Positions 16,988 to 25,891 of a stretch of DNA of 64,000 nt are shown here, in pieces. Every line of letters starts with the position of its first letter. Within the stretch, counting starts at the first letter, position 1. Source of the DNA: Rhizobium redzepovicii (GTDB lineage: Bacteria > Pseudomonadota > Alphaproteobacteria > Rhizobiales > Rhizobiaceae); contig NZ_JAILYH010000012.1 in NCBI RefSeq assembly GCF_019793435.1, positions 176,367 through 240,366 of the forward strand. The letters run 5' to 3'. Both the position numbers and the translations under genes were made by a program. The notes under the pieces were generated by a model that was not told the origin of the DNA, did no database searches, and saw only the letters and a list, made by a program, of their open reading frames with translations.

Positions 16988-17959
16988 TTGAACAAGCCCC
17001 GGTCTGTTTGCCCTGCTATGCAGAGGCGATTGCGCACGAGGGCGGAAAGCGGGGGTCTGGTGGCAAGGCAGAATACGGTCTTCAAGGAAGCCTACAACAG
17101 GTATGCCGTGGCTCTGCGCACGGATACCGCACTGCCCTCTGAGCCGGAGATCGCCGCCCAGCTCGGCGTCAGCCGCTCCACCGCGCGCGCCATCCTGACC
17201 CGCCTCAGCGAGGAAGGCATCATCCGCTGGAACAAGCGCCAGAAGATCGTACTGCGCCAGCCCACAGACCGCGACCTCTTTCCCTCCGAAGAAACCGACT
17301 CCCTGCATGACATCATCGAGCGCAGCTTCATGCAGCGCATCCTTGCCGATGATGCCGCCCCCGGCATGCAGATCAACGAGCTGGAACTTGCCCGCGAGAT
17401 CGGCACCGGCACGACAAGCGTGCGCGAGTTCCTGATCCGCTTTTCCCGCTTCGGCCTCATCGAGAAACGGCCGAACAGCCACTGGACGCTGAAAGGCTTC
17501 ACCCGCGAATTCGCCCTCGAATTGGCCGATGTGCGCGAGATGTTCGAGCTGCATTCCGCTGCCGAATTCGGCCGGCTTGCCAGGGACAGCCAGGCCTGGA
17601 CCGATCTCGCCGCCATCCGTGACGAACATCACGCCATGCTTGCCGACATCAACCAGCGCTTCAAGGATTTCTCCGTCCTCGACGAACGCTTCCACCTGCT
17701 GATCCACCGCGCCTCGAAGAACCGCTTCATCGCCGATTTCTACGACGCCATCGCCATTGTCTTCCACTATCACTACCAGTGGAACAAGACCGCCGCCCGC
17801 GAACGCAACGAGCGCGCCATCCACGAACATCTGGATTACATCGCAGCGCTCGAATCCGGCGACCAGGCCGCAATCGAGAAAGCCTGCCGCATCCACCTGC
17901 GCTCCGCCCGCCAGACCCTGTTGCAATCCCTGCCGCAGATGGCGACCGACAGTGGCTGA
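16988..17959 (+). CDS. GntR/FadR-type regulator with two winged-helix segments
   Basis: A 323-residue regulator. An N-terminal winged helix (about 48-88, LPSEPEIAAQLGVSRSTARAIL) is followed by a second helix-turn-helix-like segment (about 120-165, INELELAREIGTGTTSVREFLI). An all-helical FCD effector domain follows (about 170-312) with the metal/ligand motifs DERFH and HEHLD. Such proteins repress sugar-acid operons until their metabolite binds. The start used is TTG at 16988 behind AAAGG; ATG 17018 is an in-frame alternative. It is divergent from the uxaA-like operon and most likely controls it and the importer. Confidence 0.85.
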   Translation: MNKPRSVCPAMQRRLRTRAESGGLVARQNTVFKEAYNRYAVALRTDTALPSEPEIAAQLGVSRSTARAILTRLSEEGIIRWNKRQKIVLRQPTDRDLFPSEETDSLHDIIERSFMQRILADDAAPGMQINELELAREIGTGTTSVREFLIRFSRFGLIEKRPNSHWTLKGFTREFALELADVREMFELHSAAEFGRLARDSQAWTDLAAIRDEHHAMLADINQRFKDFSVLDERFHLLIHRASKNRFIADFYDAIAIVFHYHYQWNKTAARERNERAIHEHLDYIAALESGDQAAIEKACRIHLRSARQTLLQSLPQMATDSG

Positions 17960-17996
17960 GCGTAAGCGAAAATCGACAAAGGGCGTGCCGTGCAGC

Positions 17997-18180
17997 CCCC
18001 TCATCCGACCCTCGGGTCACCTTCTCCCCGCTGGGGAGAAGAGGGGAGAATGCCGCTTCGCCAACGATTCCATTGAATGGGGTGTCTTTGGACAGGCGCG
18101 TTCGTTTGGGCAGTGTCGGCGCATCTTGCTCCCTCTTCTCCCCAACGGGGAGAAGGTGGCCCGCAGGGGCGGATGAGGGG
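17997..18180. repeat. RIME-like mosaic intergenic element with inverted ends
   Basis: The 184-bp element is bounded by CCCCTCATCCG and CGGATGAGGGG. Inside each end is a second inverted module with CACCTTCTCCCC / GGGGAGAAGGTG, each of which can itself fold. It matches the style of the Rhizobium-specific intergenic mosaic elements. It fills the gap between the GntR gene and the ABC exporter. A related copy lies at 36525-36697. Confidence 0.75.
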
Positions 18181-18246
18181 CCATACGGCACAACGCCAAA
18201 CTTCGGCACGATGAAACCTTCTGATCCATAAGCCGTTATCGTGCTT

Positions 18247-20256
18247 ATGAGCGGCGCAAAACTTAAACCGAAATCGGTCGACGACACCGAACCGCAGGGT
18301 TCCGAGACGACGGCCGAGGATAAGCCATCGACTGCCGAGGCCGTGCCGCCGCCAGATCTTCCACCTCCAGATGTCGTCGAACCCGGTCCGGAACTCACGC
18401 CCGAGGAGGCGGAGCAGGCGCGCAAGAAGTATCTGCTCAAGCGTTTCTGGATCAGCGCGCGCCATTACTGGGGCCGCGGCGGCGACAAGTTCGCCTGGCC
18501 GTGCACACTCGGGCTGCTGGCGCTGATCGGCATCAATGTCGGCTTCCAATATGGAATCAATCTGTGGAATCGGGGGATTTTCGATGCCATCGAGCGACAT
18601 GATGCCGGCACCGTCTATTTTCTGAGCGCCGTCTTCGTGCCGCTGGTGCTCGGCACCGTCGCGGTCGTCACCACCCAGGTCGCGCTTCGCATGATGATCC
18701 AGCGCCGCTGGCGGTCCTGGCTGACGACCGCCGTCATCGGACGCTGGCTGGCAAACGGCCGCTATTATCAGCTGAACCTGATCGGCGGCGACCACAAGAA
18801 CCCCGAAGCGCGTATTTCGGAGGATTTGCGGATTGCCACCGAAGCCCCTGTCGATTTCATCGCCGGGGTCATTTCCGCATTCCTGGCGGCCTCCACCTTC
18901 ATTGTCGTGCTTTGGACGATCGGCGGGGCGTTGACGCTGCCGATCGCAGGCTTCACCGTCACCATTCCCGGCTTTCTCGTCGTCACCGCAGTCCTCTATG
19001 CCGCAATCACCTCCAGTTCGATGGCATTCATCGGCCGCCGTTTCGTCCAGGTCTCCGAGGCCAAAAATCAAACCGAAGCCGAATTTCGATATACGCTGAC
19101 GCATGTGCGCGAAAACGGCGAGAGCATAGCCTTGCTCGGCGGCGAAGAGGAGGAGCGCAACGACCTCCACAAGACCTTCGCCAATGTGCTCGGGCAATGG
19201 GCGCTGCTTGCCCGCCAGCACATGCGCACGACGCTGGTGTCGCATGGATCCATGCTGATTGCCCCGGTCGTGCCGGTGTTGCTGTGCGCTCCAAAATTTC
19301 TCGAAGGCAGCATGACGCTCGGACAGGTCATGCAGGCAGCCTCAGCCTTCGCCATCGTCCAGGGCGCGTTCGGATGGCTGGTCGACAACTATCCCCGCCT
19401 TGCCGATTGGAACGCCTGCGCCCGCCGCATCGCGTCGCTGATGATGTCGCTCGACGGGCTGGAGCGGGCCGAACAGAGCGACGCGCTCGGCCGCATCAAG
19501 CGCGGCGAAACGGAAGGCGAGGCGATGCTCAGCCTGAACGATCTCTCCGTCTCGCTCGACGACGGCACCGCCGTGGTCACGGAAACCCGGGTGGCGATCG
19601 AACCCGGCGAGCGGGTGCTCGTCTCCGGAGAATCCGGTTCTGGCAAGAGCACACTGGTGCGGGCCATCGCCGGTCTTTGGCCCTGGGGTGACGGCAGCGT
19701 CAATTTCCACGCCGACCGCCGCTTGTTCATGCTGCCGCAACGACCCTACATTCCTTCCGGGACGCTGCGCCGCGCAGTCGCCTATCCCGGCGCTGCCGAT
19801 AGCTGGACGTCCGATGAGATCAAGGCGGCCCTCGACAAGGTGGGACTGGCTTACCTGAACGACAAGATCGAGGAAGACGCGCCATGGGACCAGACCCTGT
19901 CGGGCGGCGAAAAGCAGCGGCTCGCCTTTGCGCGCCTGCTGCTGCATACGCCCGATATCATCGTGCTCGATGAAGCGACCTCGGCACTCGACGAAAAGAG
20001 CCAGGATAAGATGATGCAGATGGTGATCCATGAATTGCCGGAGGTGACCATCATCAGCGTCGCGCATCGCGCCGAGCTCGAAGTCTTCCATAGCCGCAAG
20101 ATCACCCTGGAACGGCGCGAGGGCGGCGCAAAGCTCGTCAGCGATATCGACCTCATCAAGCGCAAGAGAAAACGGAACTTGCTGTCACGCGTTCTGGAGA
20201 ACCGTCGCTCCCCGCGAAAGGCCGGCACGGCCTCGAACAAGAGGCGCAGCCCCTGA
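18247..20256 (+). CDS. ABC transporter, fused membrane and ATPase domains, SbmA/BacA-YddA type
   Basis: A 669-residue exporter half-molecule. A proline-rich acidic N-terminal tail (about 1-60) leads into a SbmA/BacA-type membrane domain with five to six helices (about 80-400, including YGINLWNRGIFDAIE and the EA-loop region RIATEAPVDF). The ATPase domain has Walker A GESGSGKST, signature LSGGEKQR and Walker B IIVLDEATSALD. Fused relatives (YddA, BclA, ABCD family) move peptides or lipids; BacA/BclA proteins in rhizobia protect against plant antimicrobial peptides, but which role this one has is unknown. GTG 18241 is an alternative start. A lysine/arginine-rich tail ends it. Confidence 0.88.
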   Translation: MSGAKLKPKSVDDTEPQGSETTAEDKPSTAEAVPPPDLPPPDVVEPGPELTPEEAEQARKKYLLKRFWISARHYWGRGGDKFAWPCTLGLLALIGINVGFQYGINLWNRGIFDAIERHDAGTVYFLSAVFVPLVLGTVAVVTTQVALRMMIQRRWRSWLTTAVIGRWLANGRYYQLNLIGGDHKNPEARISEDLRIATEAPVDFIAGVISAFLAASTFIVVLWTIGGALTLPIAGFTVTIPGFLVVTAVLYAAITSSSMAFIGRRFVQVSEAKNQTEAEFRYTLTHVRENGESIALLGGEEEERNDLHKTFANVLGQWALLARQHMRTTLVSHGSMLIAPVVPVLLCAPKFLEGSMTLGQVMQAASAFAIVQGAFGWLVDNYPRLADWNACARRIASLMMSLDGLERAEQSDALGRIKRGETEGEAMLSLNDLSVSLDDGTAVVTETRVAIEPGERVLVSGESGSGKSTLVRAIAGLWPWGDGSVNFHADRRLFMLPQRPYIPSGTLRRAVAYPGAADSWTSDEIKAALDKVGLAYLNDKIEEDAPWDQTLSGGEKQRLAFARLLLHTPDIIVLDEATSALDEKSQDKMMQMVIHELPEVTIISVAHRAELEVFHSRKITLERREGGAKLVSDIDLIKRKRKRNLLSRVLENRRSPRKAGTASNKRRSP

Positions 20257-20305
20257 AGAGAACCTGGCTTTCGCTTGGTCGCGGTGCCCGGTGGGCCTTC
20301 GTTTT

Positions 20306-20686
20306 CTATTGCTCATTCTGGGGGAGGTTGTCGGTGATATCGTAGTAGTCGCCCTTATCAGCGACAAAGATATGCATTTTTAGTTTGGTTTCGGTCGGGC
20401 TATCAAATGCACCCATCGCGACAGCAATCCAGTCTCGATGCGGTGGATCCCAAAACAAAGATGATCCGCATATCGTGCAAAATCCACGCCTCACCTTTTC
20501 CGAGGATTGATACCAGGTGATATGTTTGTCTCCTTGGATCGTGATCTGACGTCGAGGTACGTCGGTTGAAGCGAAAAAGTGCCCGGATTGTTTTCGGCAT
20601 TTGGAGCAGTGGCAGGCGTCTGGCGCTTGCAAACCGCCCTCGATCTCAAAAGTTACGGCGCCACACAAACAGGATCCTTTGTGCAT
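20306..20686 (-). CDS. GFA family zinc-binding protein (Gfa/CENP-V fold)
   Basis: A 126-residue protein with GSCLCGAVTFEI, CHCSKCRKQSG and FCTICGSSLFW: the seven zinc-ligand cysteines of the GFA family. The family was named after glutathione-dependent formaldehyde-activating enzyme, though many members have no proven reaction. I start it at MHKGSC (20686), with GAGAGGAA upstream, rather than 8 codons earlier. It is convergent with the ABC exporter and transcribed alone. Its codon use is less GC-biased than that of its neighbours. Confidence 0.85.
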   Translation of the reverse strand: MHKGSCLCGAVTFEIEGGLQAPDACHCSKCRKQSGHFFASTDVPRRQITIQGDKHITWYQSSEKVRRGFCTICGSSLFWDPPHRDWIAVAMGAFDSPTETKLKMHIFVADKGDYYDITDNLPQNEQ

Positions 20687-20743
20687 AAGCGTTCCTCTCA
20701 TAAGTCCCATATTGCCTATAATTCTGTGCCCAGGATATGGCGG

Positions 20744-21205
20744 TTACCGCTCGCCCGCCGAAGCCTCCGCGCCGGCAATCCGATCCAGATTGTCGATCAG
20801 CCGCTTGAGCAGATCGACGAGCTGTGCCGCTTCCGCCTCCGTAAACCCTGCCAATGCCTCGCTGTTTCCCTGGAACAAGGCCGCAACAGCTTCCGGCATG
20901 CCTTCCCGCGCCGCCTTCGTCAGCACGATGTGGCTGCTGCGCCCGTCAGCCGGGTCGCGCGTCCGTTCGATCAAGCCGTCCCGCTCCATGCGGGCGAGCA
21001 TTTGTGCCATCGGCGGTTGCTCGACCCTGGCAAAGCGGGCGAGGTCTCGCTGCGTGCTTGCCGTGCCATCTCCAAGCGCCACTAGCACCGGCAACTGGCC
21101 GACACCGAAGCCGAGCGGTTTGAGGCGCATCTCGCTCAGCCGAGCAAAGCCCCGCGCCGCAAGACTGATGAGATGCCCCGGTGTTGACAGCACGTCTTCG
21201 CCCAT
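20744..21205 (-). CDS. MarR-family transcriptional regulator
   Basis: A 153-residue winged-helix regulator: dimerisation helices at both ends, HTH around STQRDLARFARVEQPPMAQMLARM (about 50-75) and the wing DGLIERTRDPADGRSSHIVLT, the typical MarR D-x-R-D/S-x-R pattern. The ATG at 21205 has GGGGAAG upstream; ATG 21223 and the longer frame are less likely. It is divergent from a SnoaL-like gene, with an AT-rich palindrome between them that is a likely operator. MarR proteins usually repress neighbouring detoxification or efflux genes, here possibly also the DHA2 pump. Confidence 0.88.
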   Translation of the reverse strand: MGEDVLSTPGHLISLAARGFARLSEMRLKPLGFGVGQLPVLVALGDGTASTQRDLARFARVEQPPMAQMLARMERDGLIERTRDPADGRSSHIVLTKAAREGMPEAVAALFQGNSEALAGFTEAEAAQLVDLLKRLIDNLDRIAGAEASAGER

Positions 21206-21236
21206 CTGCTTCCCCGTTCTCATGCGCTTGACCACA

Positions 21237-21260
21237 AGATATATATGTACGTATATATCT
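21237..21260. promoter_or_regulatory. Probable MarR operator palindrome
   Basis: AGATATATA-TGTACG-TATATATCT: two perfect 9-bp arms around a 6-base centre, midway between the marR and SnoaL-like starts. MarR dimers bind AT-rich palindromes of about this size, so autoregulation and control of the divergent gene are likely. Confidence 0.6.
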
Positions 21261-21325
21261 CCATGAGCGGTCTTCGACAATGCCGTTTCGACACCGAATG
21301 TTTCAATCACCATCGGGGAAGCGAT

Positions 21326-21715
21326 ATGCCGCAGAATGACATCGAAATGATCAAGCGCATCTATGCCAGCTTCAATGCGAGAGACATCGACGCGGTCCTT
21401 GCCGTCCTTTCTGATGATGTCACCTGGGCCAACGGCATGGAGGGCGGCCATATCCATGGCCGTGAGGCCGTGCGCGATTATTGGACTCGTCAGTGGGCTG
21501 TCATCAGTCCGCATGTCGAGCCGGTCGCATTCGAAAAAACCGAAGACGGCGCCCTTGCCGTCGAGGTGATCCAGTCGGTCTTCGACTTGGACAGCCGGCC
21601 GCTGCAGGGGCAAACCCACGGCCTGCGGGACAAGATCGTCACGCATGTCTTCCGCATCGAAGCAGATAAGATTATTCGCTTCGATATCCGGGATGGCGTG
21701 TCAGGCCCGGCTTGA
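21326..21715 (+). CDS. SnoaL-like / NTF2-fold protein
   Basis: A 129-residue protein with the NTF2-like cone fold pattern: an N-terminal helix (IEMIKRIYASFNARDIDAVL), then LSDDVTWANG...HIHGREAVRDYW, ending in strands with FRIEADKIIRFDIR. This is the SnoaL/ketosteroid-isomerase-like group of small enzymes and stress proteins; the reaction is unknown. The start at 21326 has GGGGAAG 5 bases upstream; the longer frame would read through the operator. It is divergent from marR and probably regulated by it. Confidence 0.82.
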   Translation: MPQNDIEMIKRIYASFNARDIDAVLAVLSDDVTWANGMEGGHIHGREAVRDYWTRQWAVISPHVEPVAFEKTEDGALAVEVIQSVFDLDSRPLQGQTHGLRDKIVTHVFRIEADKIIRFDIRDGVSGPA

Positions 21716-21734
21716 GCGTCGAGAGCCGAATCGT

Positions 21735-23225
21735 TTAATGCGAGGTCGCCTCGCTTGCGACAGCCGCGCCCCCGCTTTTCCGGCCATGCGCGACCGGGAT
21801 CAGCCAGGTGGTGACGAAGGTCAGCACCGCGACGACCACAACGCCCCAGAAGCTCCAATGCAGCGCCGCATTGAAGACGGCGCGGATCGCCGGGTCGGCG
21901 GCGAGCGCCGACAGCCCGGTCGGCTGGTTCAGCGCGGCATGCAGGCCGGCCGCCGCCTCGCCGCCCGCATAATGATTGATGCCGGCATTGAGGATGGCGC
22001 CCAGCACGGTGGCGCCGAGCGTATTGCCGAGGCTGCGGGAAAAGATGATCGACGAAGTGGCGCTGCCGCGCATCGACCATTCGACGCTGTCCTGCACCAG
22101 CACGATGCTGGTGAGGCTGATGAGACCCATGCCGAAGCCCATGAAGAAGGAGCCGGCGCCGGCAACGATCGGCGAACTGTCGGGGGTCAGGAACAACAGG
22201 AAACAGGCGCCGAAGGGAAACATCAGGCTGCCGACGCGCAAGGTGCGCTGGATGCCGAAGGCCCTGTAGAAACGGCCGGAGAGCATCACCGCCAAAGGCC
22301 AGCCGACGACGAGCATGGTGAGCGTGAAGCCGGCGACAAGAGGCGAGCGGCCGAGCACGCCTTGCACATAGAGCGGCAGGATTGTCGAAAGCCCGATCAG
22401 CGCCATGCCGGCCAGCAGCGTCGCCGCATTGCTGGTCGCGATCAGCCTTCGGCTCCACAGCGGGATCGAGATGATCGGCTCCGGCGCCCGCCTCTCCTGG
22501 GCCAGGAAAAGGATGCCCGAGACCACGAAGACGGCGAAAAGCGACAGCAGGATCCAGGCGCTGGCATCGGTTTCCGTCAGCATGACGAGAAGTGCCACGA
22601 TCGAGATCGAAAACAGCACCGAGCCGAGGTAATCGATCTTTGCCTGCTTGTGCGCCACGTCCTCCTTCAGGAAGAGCATGAAGGCGATGATTGAGATGAC
22701 GCCGATCGGCAGGTTGATCCAGAAGATCCAGGCCCAGGAGATATTGTCGACGATGATGCCGCCGGCCAGCGGCCCGACGACAGCCGAGGTCGCCCAGACG
22801 GTCGCCATGAAGCCCTGGACGCGGCCGCGCTCCTCGAGCTTGAAGAGATCGCCGATGATCGTCGTCGTCACCGGCTGGATGGCCCCGGCGCCCAGCCCCT
22901 GCAGCAGCCGGAACAGCACCAGCGACATCATCGACCAGGCAAGCCCGCAGAGCAAAGAGCCGACCAGGAAGATCAGTATGCCGCCGATCAGCACCGGCTT
23001 GCGCCCAAAGATGTCGGAAAGCTTGCCGTAGATAACCGTCGTCGTCGACTGTGCCAGCAGGAAGGCTGAAAACACCCAGCTGTAATAGGAAAAGCCGCCG
23101 AGCTCCCCGACGATGCGCGGCATCGCGGTCGCCACGATCGTCGCCTCGATCGCCACCATGAAAGTGGCGAGCATGATGGTGGCGACGACAAGCACGCGGT
23201 TCGAGCGATGCGCTGCATTCGACAT
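21735..23225 (-). CDS. MFS multidrug efflux transporter, DHA2 (14-helix) family
   Basis: A 496-residue membrane protein with about 14 hydrophobic segments. Motif A is GKLSDIFGRKPVL after helix 2, motif C-like GPLAGGIIVDNISWAWIFWINLP lies at helices 5-6, and VAIEATIVATAMPRI in helix 1 is the DHA2 D1-type motif. Such pumps expel drugs and toxic compounds using the proton gradient. A GAGGA site precedes the ATG. It is convergent with the SnoaL-like gene and close to marR, so it may belong to that regulator's targets. Confidence 0.9.
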   Translation of the reverse strand: MSNAAHRSNRVLVVATIMLATFMVAIEATIVATAMPRIVGELGGFSYYSWVFSAFLLAQSTTTVIYGKLSDIFGRKPVLIGGILIFLVGSLLCGLAWSMMSLVLFRLLQGLGAGAIQPVTTTIIGDLFKLEERGRVQGFMATVWATSAVVGPLAGGIIVDNISWAWIFWINLPIGVISIIAFMLFLKEDVAHKQAKIDYLGSVLFSISIVALLVMLTETDASAWILLSLFAVFVVSGILFLAQERRAPEPIISIPLWSRRLIATSNAATLLAGMALIGLSTILPLYVQGVLGRSPLVAGFTLTMLVVGWPLAVMLSGRFYRAFGIQRTLRVGSLMFPFGACFLLFLTPDSSPIVAGAGSFFMGFGMGLISLTSIVLVQDSVEWSMRGSATSSIIFSRSLGNTLGATVLGAILNAGINHYAGGEAAAGLHAALNQPTGLSALAADPAIRAVFNAALHWSFWGVVVVAVLTFVTTWLIPVAHGRKSGGAAVASEATSH

Positions 23226-23443
23226 GACGATCCTCTTCGGGTGCTCCGCAGATGCCGGAAAACGGCAGGCTGGGCAGGGCGATCGCCGCTTGCGGAGGGA
23301 TGTGGTACTATTACGTCCTGGAAACCGGCCGGTAAAGCAGTTCTCACGGCAACCGTTGTCTTATGCGGTTTGACGGCAGCGAAACGAAGGCCCGGCGCCC
23401 AGCCCCAGGCCCTTATCCAATCAGGCGGACATCCGCCCTATCC

Positions 23444-23833
23444 TCACTGCGGGCAGGCCTCGCCGCCCGAGCCGGTATCCCCGGAGCCGGCGGTGCAACC
23501 CGGCGTCGGCTTGAGATCAGGATTGACCCCGCCGGGATTGATCGTGCTGCGGTCGATGTTGAGTTCGACGCCGCCAGTGCCCGTGGCATTGCCGCTCGTG
23601 CTGCCGGTGGTGCCGGTATCGGTGCCGACGGAACCGCTGCCCGCCGAACCAGTGCCGCCGGATCCGGTGCCCGCCGAGCCTGAGCCGGAACTTCCCGAGC
23701 CGCCGATAACAGGCGCCACCGAAAGCCGCCCGCTGGAATTTGCACCACCAGCCGTCTGCGCCATGGTCGAGCCGGCAAGGCTGATGGAAAGGAGGGATAT
23801 TGCGATGAGTTTGCAGGACATGATGTTCTCCAT
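23444..23833 (-). CDS. Small secreted Gly/Ser/Thr-rich protein
   Basis: About 129 residues with a signal peptide (SCKLIAISLLSISLAGSTMAQ) and a central low-complexity run of GSGSxGTGSGGTGS type (about residues 50-85), then a short Pro/Cys-containing tail with two cysteines. The function is unknown; such repeats occur in flexible surface or periplasmic linkers. Start choice is open: ATG 23833, or ATG 23821, which has GGAG at good spacing. The low-complexity part raises the chance that the coding call is weak, but the signal peptide supports it. Confidence 0.55.
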   Translation of the reverse strand: MENIMSCKLIAISLLSISLAGSTMAQTAGGANSSGRLSVAPVIGGSGSSGSGSAGTGSGGTGSAGSGSVGTDTGTTGSTSGNATGTGGVELNIDRSTINPGGVNPDLKPTPGCTAGSGDTGSGGEACPQ

Positions 23834-24056
23834 GCTCGTTTGTCTCAAGGGGAGAACCGGCTCGGCGGCGGCATTGTTCCGAGCGGAATTGGTCGCGCGG
23901 CCGCTTCACCTGCTCATCATGCAGCCCGTCATCCCTGGTTGATCAACGATGCCGCCCTCAGCAATCCGAGGCGCCGGCTAGGGGCGCTGATCGTGACCAT
24001 CCCGACCGTCTATGCCTACCCGGCAGCTCAATGAATCTATAGCCTACGCAGGACAG

Positions 24057-24530
24057 TCATTCGCCCTGCAGCATTTTAAACTTTCGCGCCGCCTTAGGGC
24101 AAAGCATCGTGAACTGCTTGATCAGCGGCGGCATGCCTGAGGAGCACGACACATCTGCATCCTCCGGTAATGGGAAAGTGGCCCGCAGCGGTTCTCCGCC
24201 AGGAGGAACGAAGGACAGGGTGCCCTTGCGGCAATCGGCGGTGGAACGGTAAGTGTCTTTGCCATTTTCCTTCAGATACATCGCCACGCACTGCTCAACA
24301 GTCAGTTTCCCGCCATGTGCGACCGTCTCGTATCCCGGATCTCGCTCGCAATATTCCTGAAAGTTGGCCTGATTGACGTTCCCTTCCATAACCGCAGCGC
24401 GTGAATCGGTGCCGGTCCTGCTGACCAGCGTTCCGTCCCACCCAGCACATGAGGCAAGAGGGAAATCCGCGGCCTGTGCCGAGGACATAGCAAAGGTGAA
24501 AACTACCATACTCAAAAGCGATATCCGCAT
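24057..24530 (-). CDS. Secreted hypothetical protein with conserved cysteines
   Basis: A 157-residue protein starting at an ATG with a perfect AGGAGG 5 bases before it. The signal peptide is MRISLLSMVVFTFAMSSAQA, cleaved near residue 20. The mature part has six cysteines (SCAGW, EYCERD, EQCVAMY, DCRKG, SCSSG, LCPKA), consistent with disulfides in the periplasm. I do not recognise the family. It is a single gene upstream of tRNA-Thr on the same strand; no regulatory site is evident. Confidence 0.7.
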   Translation of the reverse strand: MRISLLSMVVFTFAMSSAQAADFPLASCAGWDGTLVSRTGTDSRAAVMEGNVNQANFQEYCERDPGYETVAHGGKLTVEQCVAMYLKENGKDTYRSTADCRKGTLSFVPPGGEPLRATFPLPEDADVSCSSGMPPLIKQFTMLCPKAARKFKMLQGE

Positions 24531-24734
24531 AAATCCTCCTAATTGCTGGCCTGCACGCGCTCGATCGACATCCAGCCGCTCATGCGAACTGAAGGGCAGC
24601 CCGACCGCGTTGAGAGAAGATGCCCACCACCTGTCGAAGCTTGCCTGCCGAGCGCCCAAACGTAGCTAAAGGTGGACGCAGGATATTAAAAGGGGCTTAT
24701 AATGGAGGTTGTTAGCACGCGATTGAGGAAAAAA

Positions 24735-24810
24735 TGGTGCCGCTTGCAGGACTCGAACCTGCGACCCCATCATTACGAATGATGTGCTCTACCACCTGAG
24801 CTAAAGCGGC
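24735..24810 (-). tRNA. tRNA-Thr (anticodon CGT)
   Basis: A full cloverleaf on the minus strand: acceptor GCCGCTT pairs with AAGCGGC, D-arm GCTC...GAGC, anticodon arm CATCA-TTCGTAA-TGATG, T-arm GCAGG-TTCGAGT-CCTGC and an encoded CCA. The anticodon CGT reads ACG codons. Confidence 0.97.
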
Positions 24811-24931
24811 ATTTCACGGCCGAAGCATGCGGCCCGCGATTTGCATGGCGCTGATACAGCCATTGTCCGAAGATTTCAAGCGCTCTGTCATGGCTTTGGC
24901 AAAAAAGAGGGCAGGGTGTGGAAGACTGCCC

Positions 24932-25891
24932 TCAGAGTGCCAGCCGGGCGCGGGCGGCCTTATATTCGGCCTCCAGCCGGTCGACGAGTTTGGCAACCGG
25001 TTCGACGGCTTTGACAGCGCTGATGCCCTGGCCGCTGCCCCAGATGTCCTTCCAGGCCTTGGCGCCGCCGACCGCCTGCTCGAAATCCATCTTCGAGACA
25101 TCGGCGGCGGGCAGGTTGTCCGGGTCCATGCCGGCAGCCACGATCGAGGGTTTCAGATAGTTGCCGTGCACGCCGGTGAAATAGTTGGAATAGACGATAT
25201 CGCCGGCAGCGCCTTCGACGATCGCCTGCTTGTAGGCCTCGGTGGCGCGCGCCTCTTCAGTGGCGATGAAGGGCGAGCCGATATAGGCCATGTCGGCGCC
25301 CATCGCCTCTGCGGCGAGGATGGCGCCGCCGGTGGAAATCGCGCCGGCAAGCAGCAGCGGCCCGTCGAACCATTCGCGGATTTCCTGGATCAGCGCAAAG
25401 GGCGACAATGTGCCGGCATGGCCGCCGGCGCCGGCCGCCACCGCAATCAGCCCGTCGGCGCCCTTGCGGATTGCCGAATGGGCGTGGCGGTTGTTGATAA
25501 TGTCGTGCAGCACGATGCCGCCATAGGAATGCACGGCGGCGTTGACCTCGGGCACGGCGCCGAGCGAGGAGATGACGATTGGTACCTTGTATTTGACGCA
25601 GAGCGACAGATCGTGCTCCAGCCGCTTGTTCGACATATGGACGATCTGATTGACGGCAAAGGGGGCGGCCGGCCTGTCGGGATGGGCGGCGTCGTGGCGG
25701 GCGAGCTCTTCGGTGATCTCGGCCAGCCATTCGTCGAGCTGGCTCTCCGGCCGGGCGTTCAGCGCCGGAAACGCGCCGATGACACCCGCCTTGCATTGCG
25801 CCAGCGTCAGCTTGGGATGCGAGATGATGAACAGCGGCGAGCCGATGACCGGCAGTCTCAATTTATCCCTCAGGATCGGGGGCAGGGCCAT
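24932..25891 (-). CDS. Nitronate monooxygenase family flavoprotein
   Basis: A 319-residue FMN-binding TIM barrel of the 2-nitropropane dioxygenase type. It starts LRLPVIGSPLFIIS, has GAFPALNARP, AAGAGGHAGTLSPFALIQEI (phosphate-binding glycines and the catalytic His of GGHAG near residue 158), then AGAISTGGAILAAEAMGADMAYIGSPFIAT. The family oxidises toxic alkyl nitronates with oxygen; some members act in fatty-acid reduction. It stands alone. The 286-bp gap upstream (25892-26177) holds no gene that I can support. Confidence 0.88.
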   Translation of the reverse strand: MALPPILRDKLRLPVIGSPLFIISHPKLTLAQCKAGVIGAFPALNARPESQLDEWLAEITEELARHDAAHPDRPAAPFAVNQIVHMSNKRLEHDLSLCVKYKVPIVISSLGAVPEVNAAVHSYGGIVLHDIINNRHAHSAIRKGADGLIAVAAGAGGHAGTLSPFALIQEIREWFDGPLLLAGAISTGGAILAAEAMGADMAYIGSPFIATEEARATEAYKQAIVEGAAGDIVYSNYFTGVHGNYLKPSIVAAGMDPDNLPAADVSKMDFEQAVGGAKAWKDIWGSGQGISAVKAVEPVAKLVDRLEAEYKAARARLAL

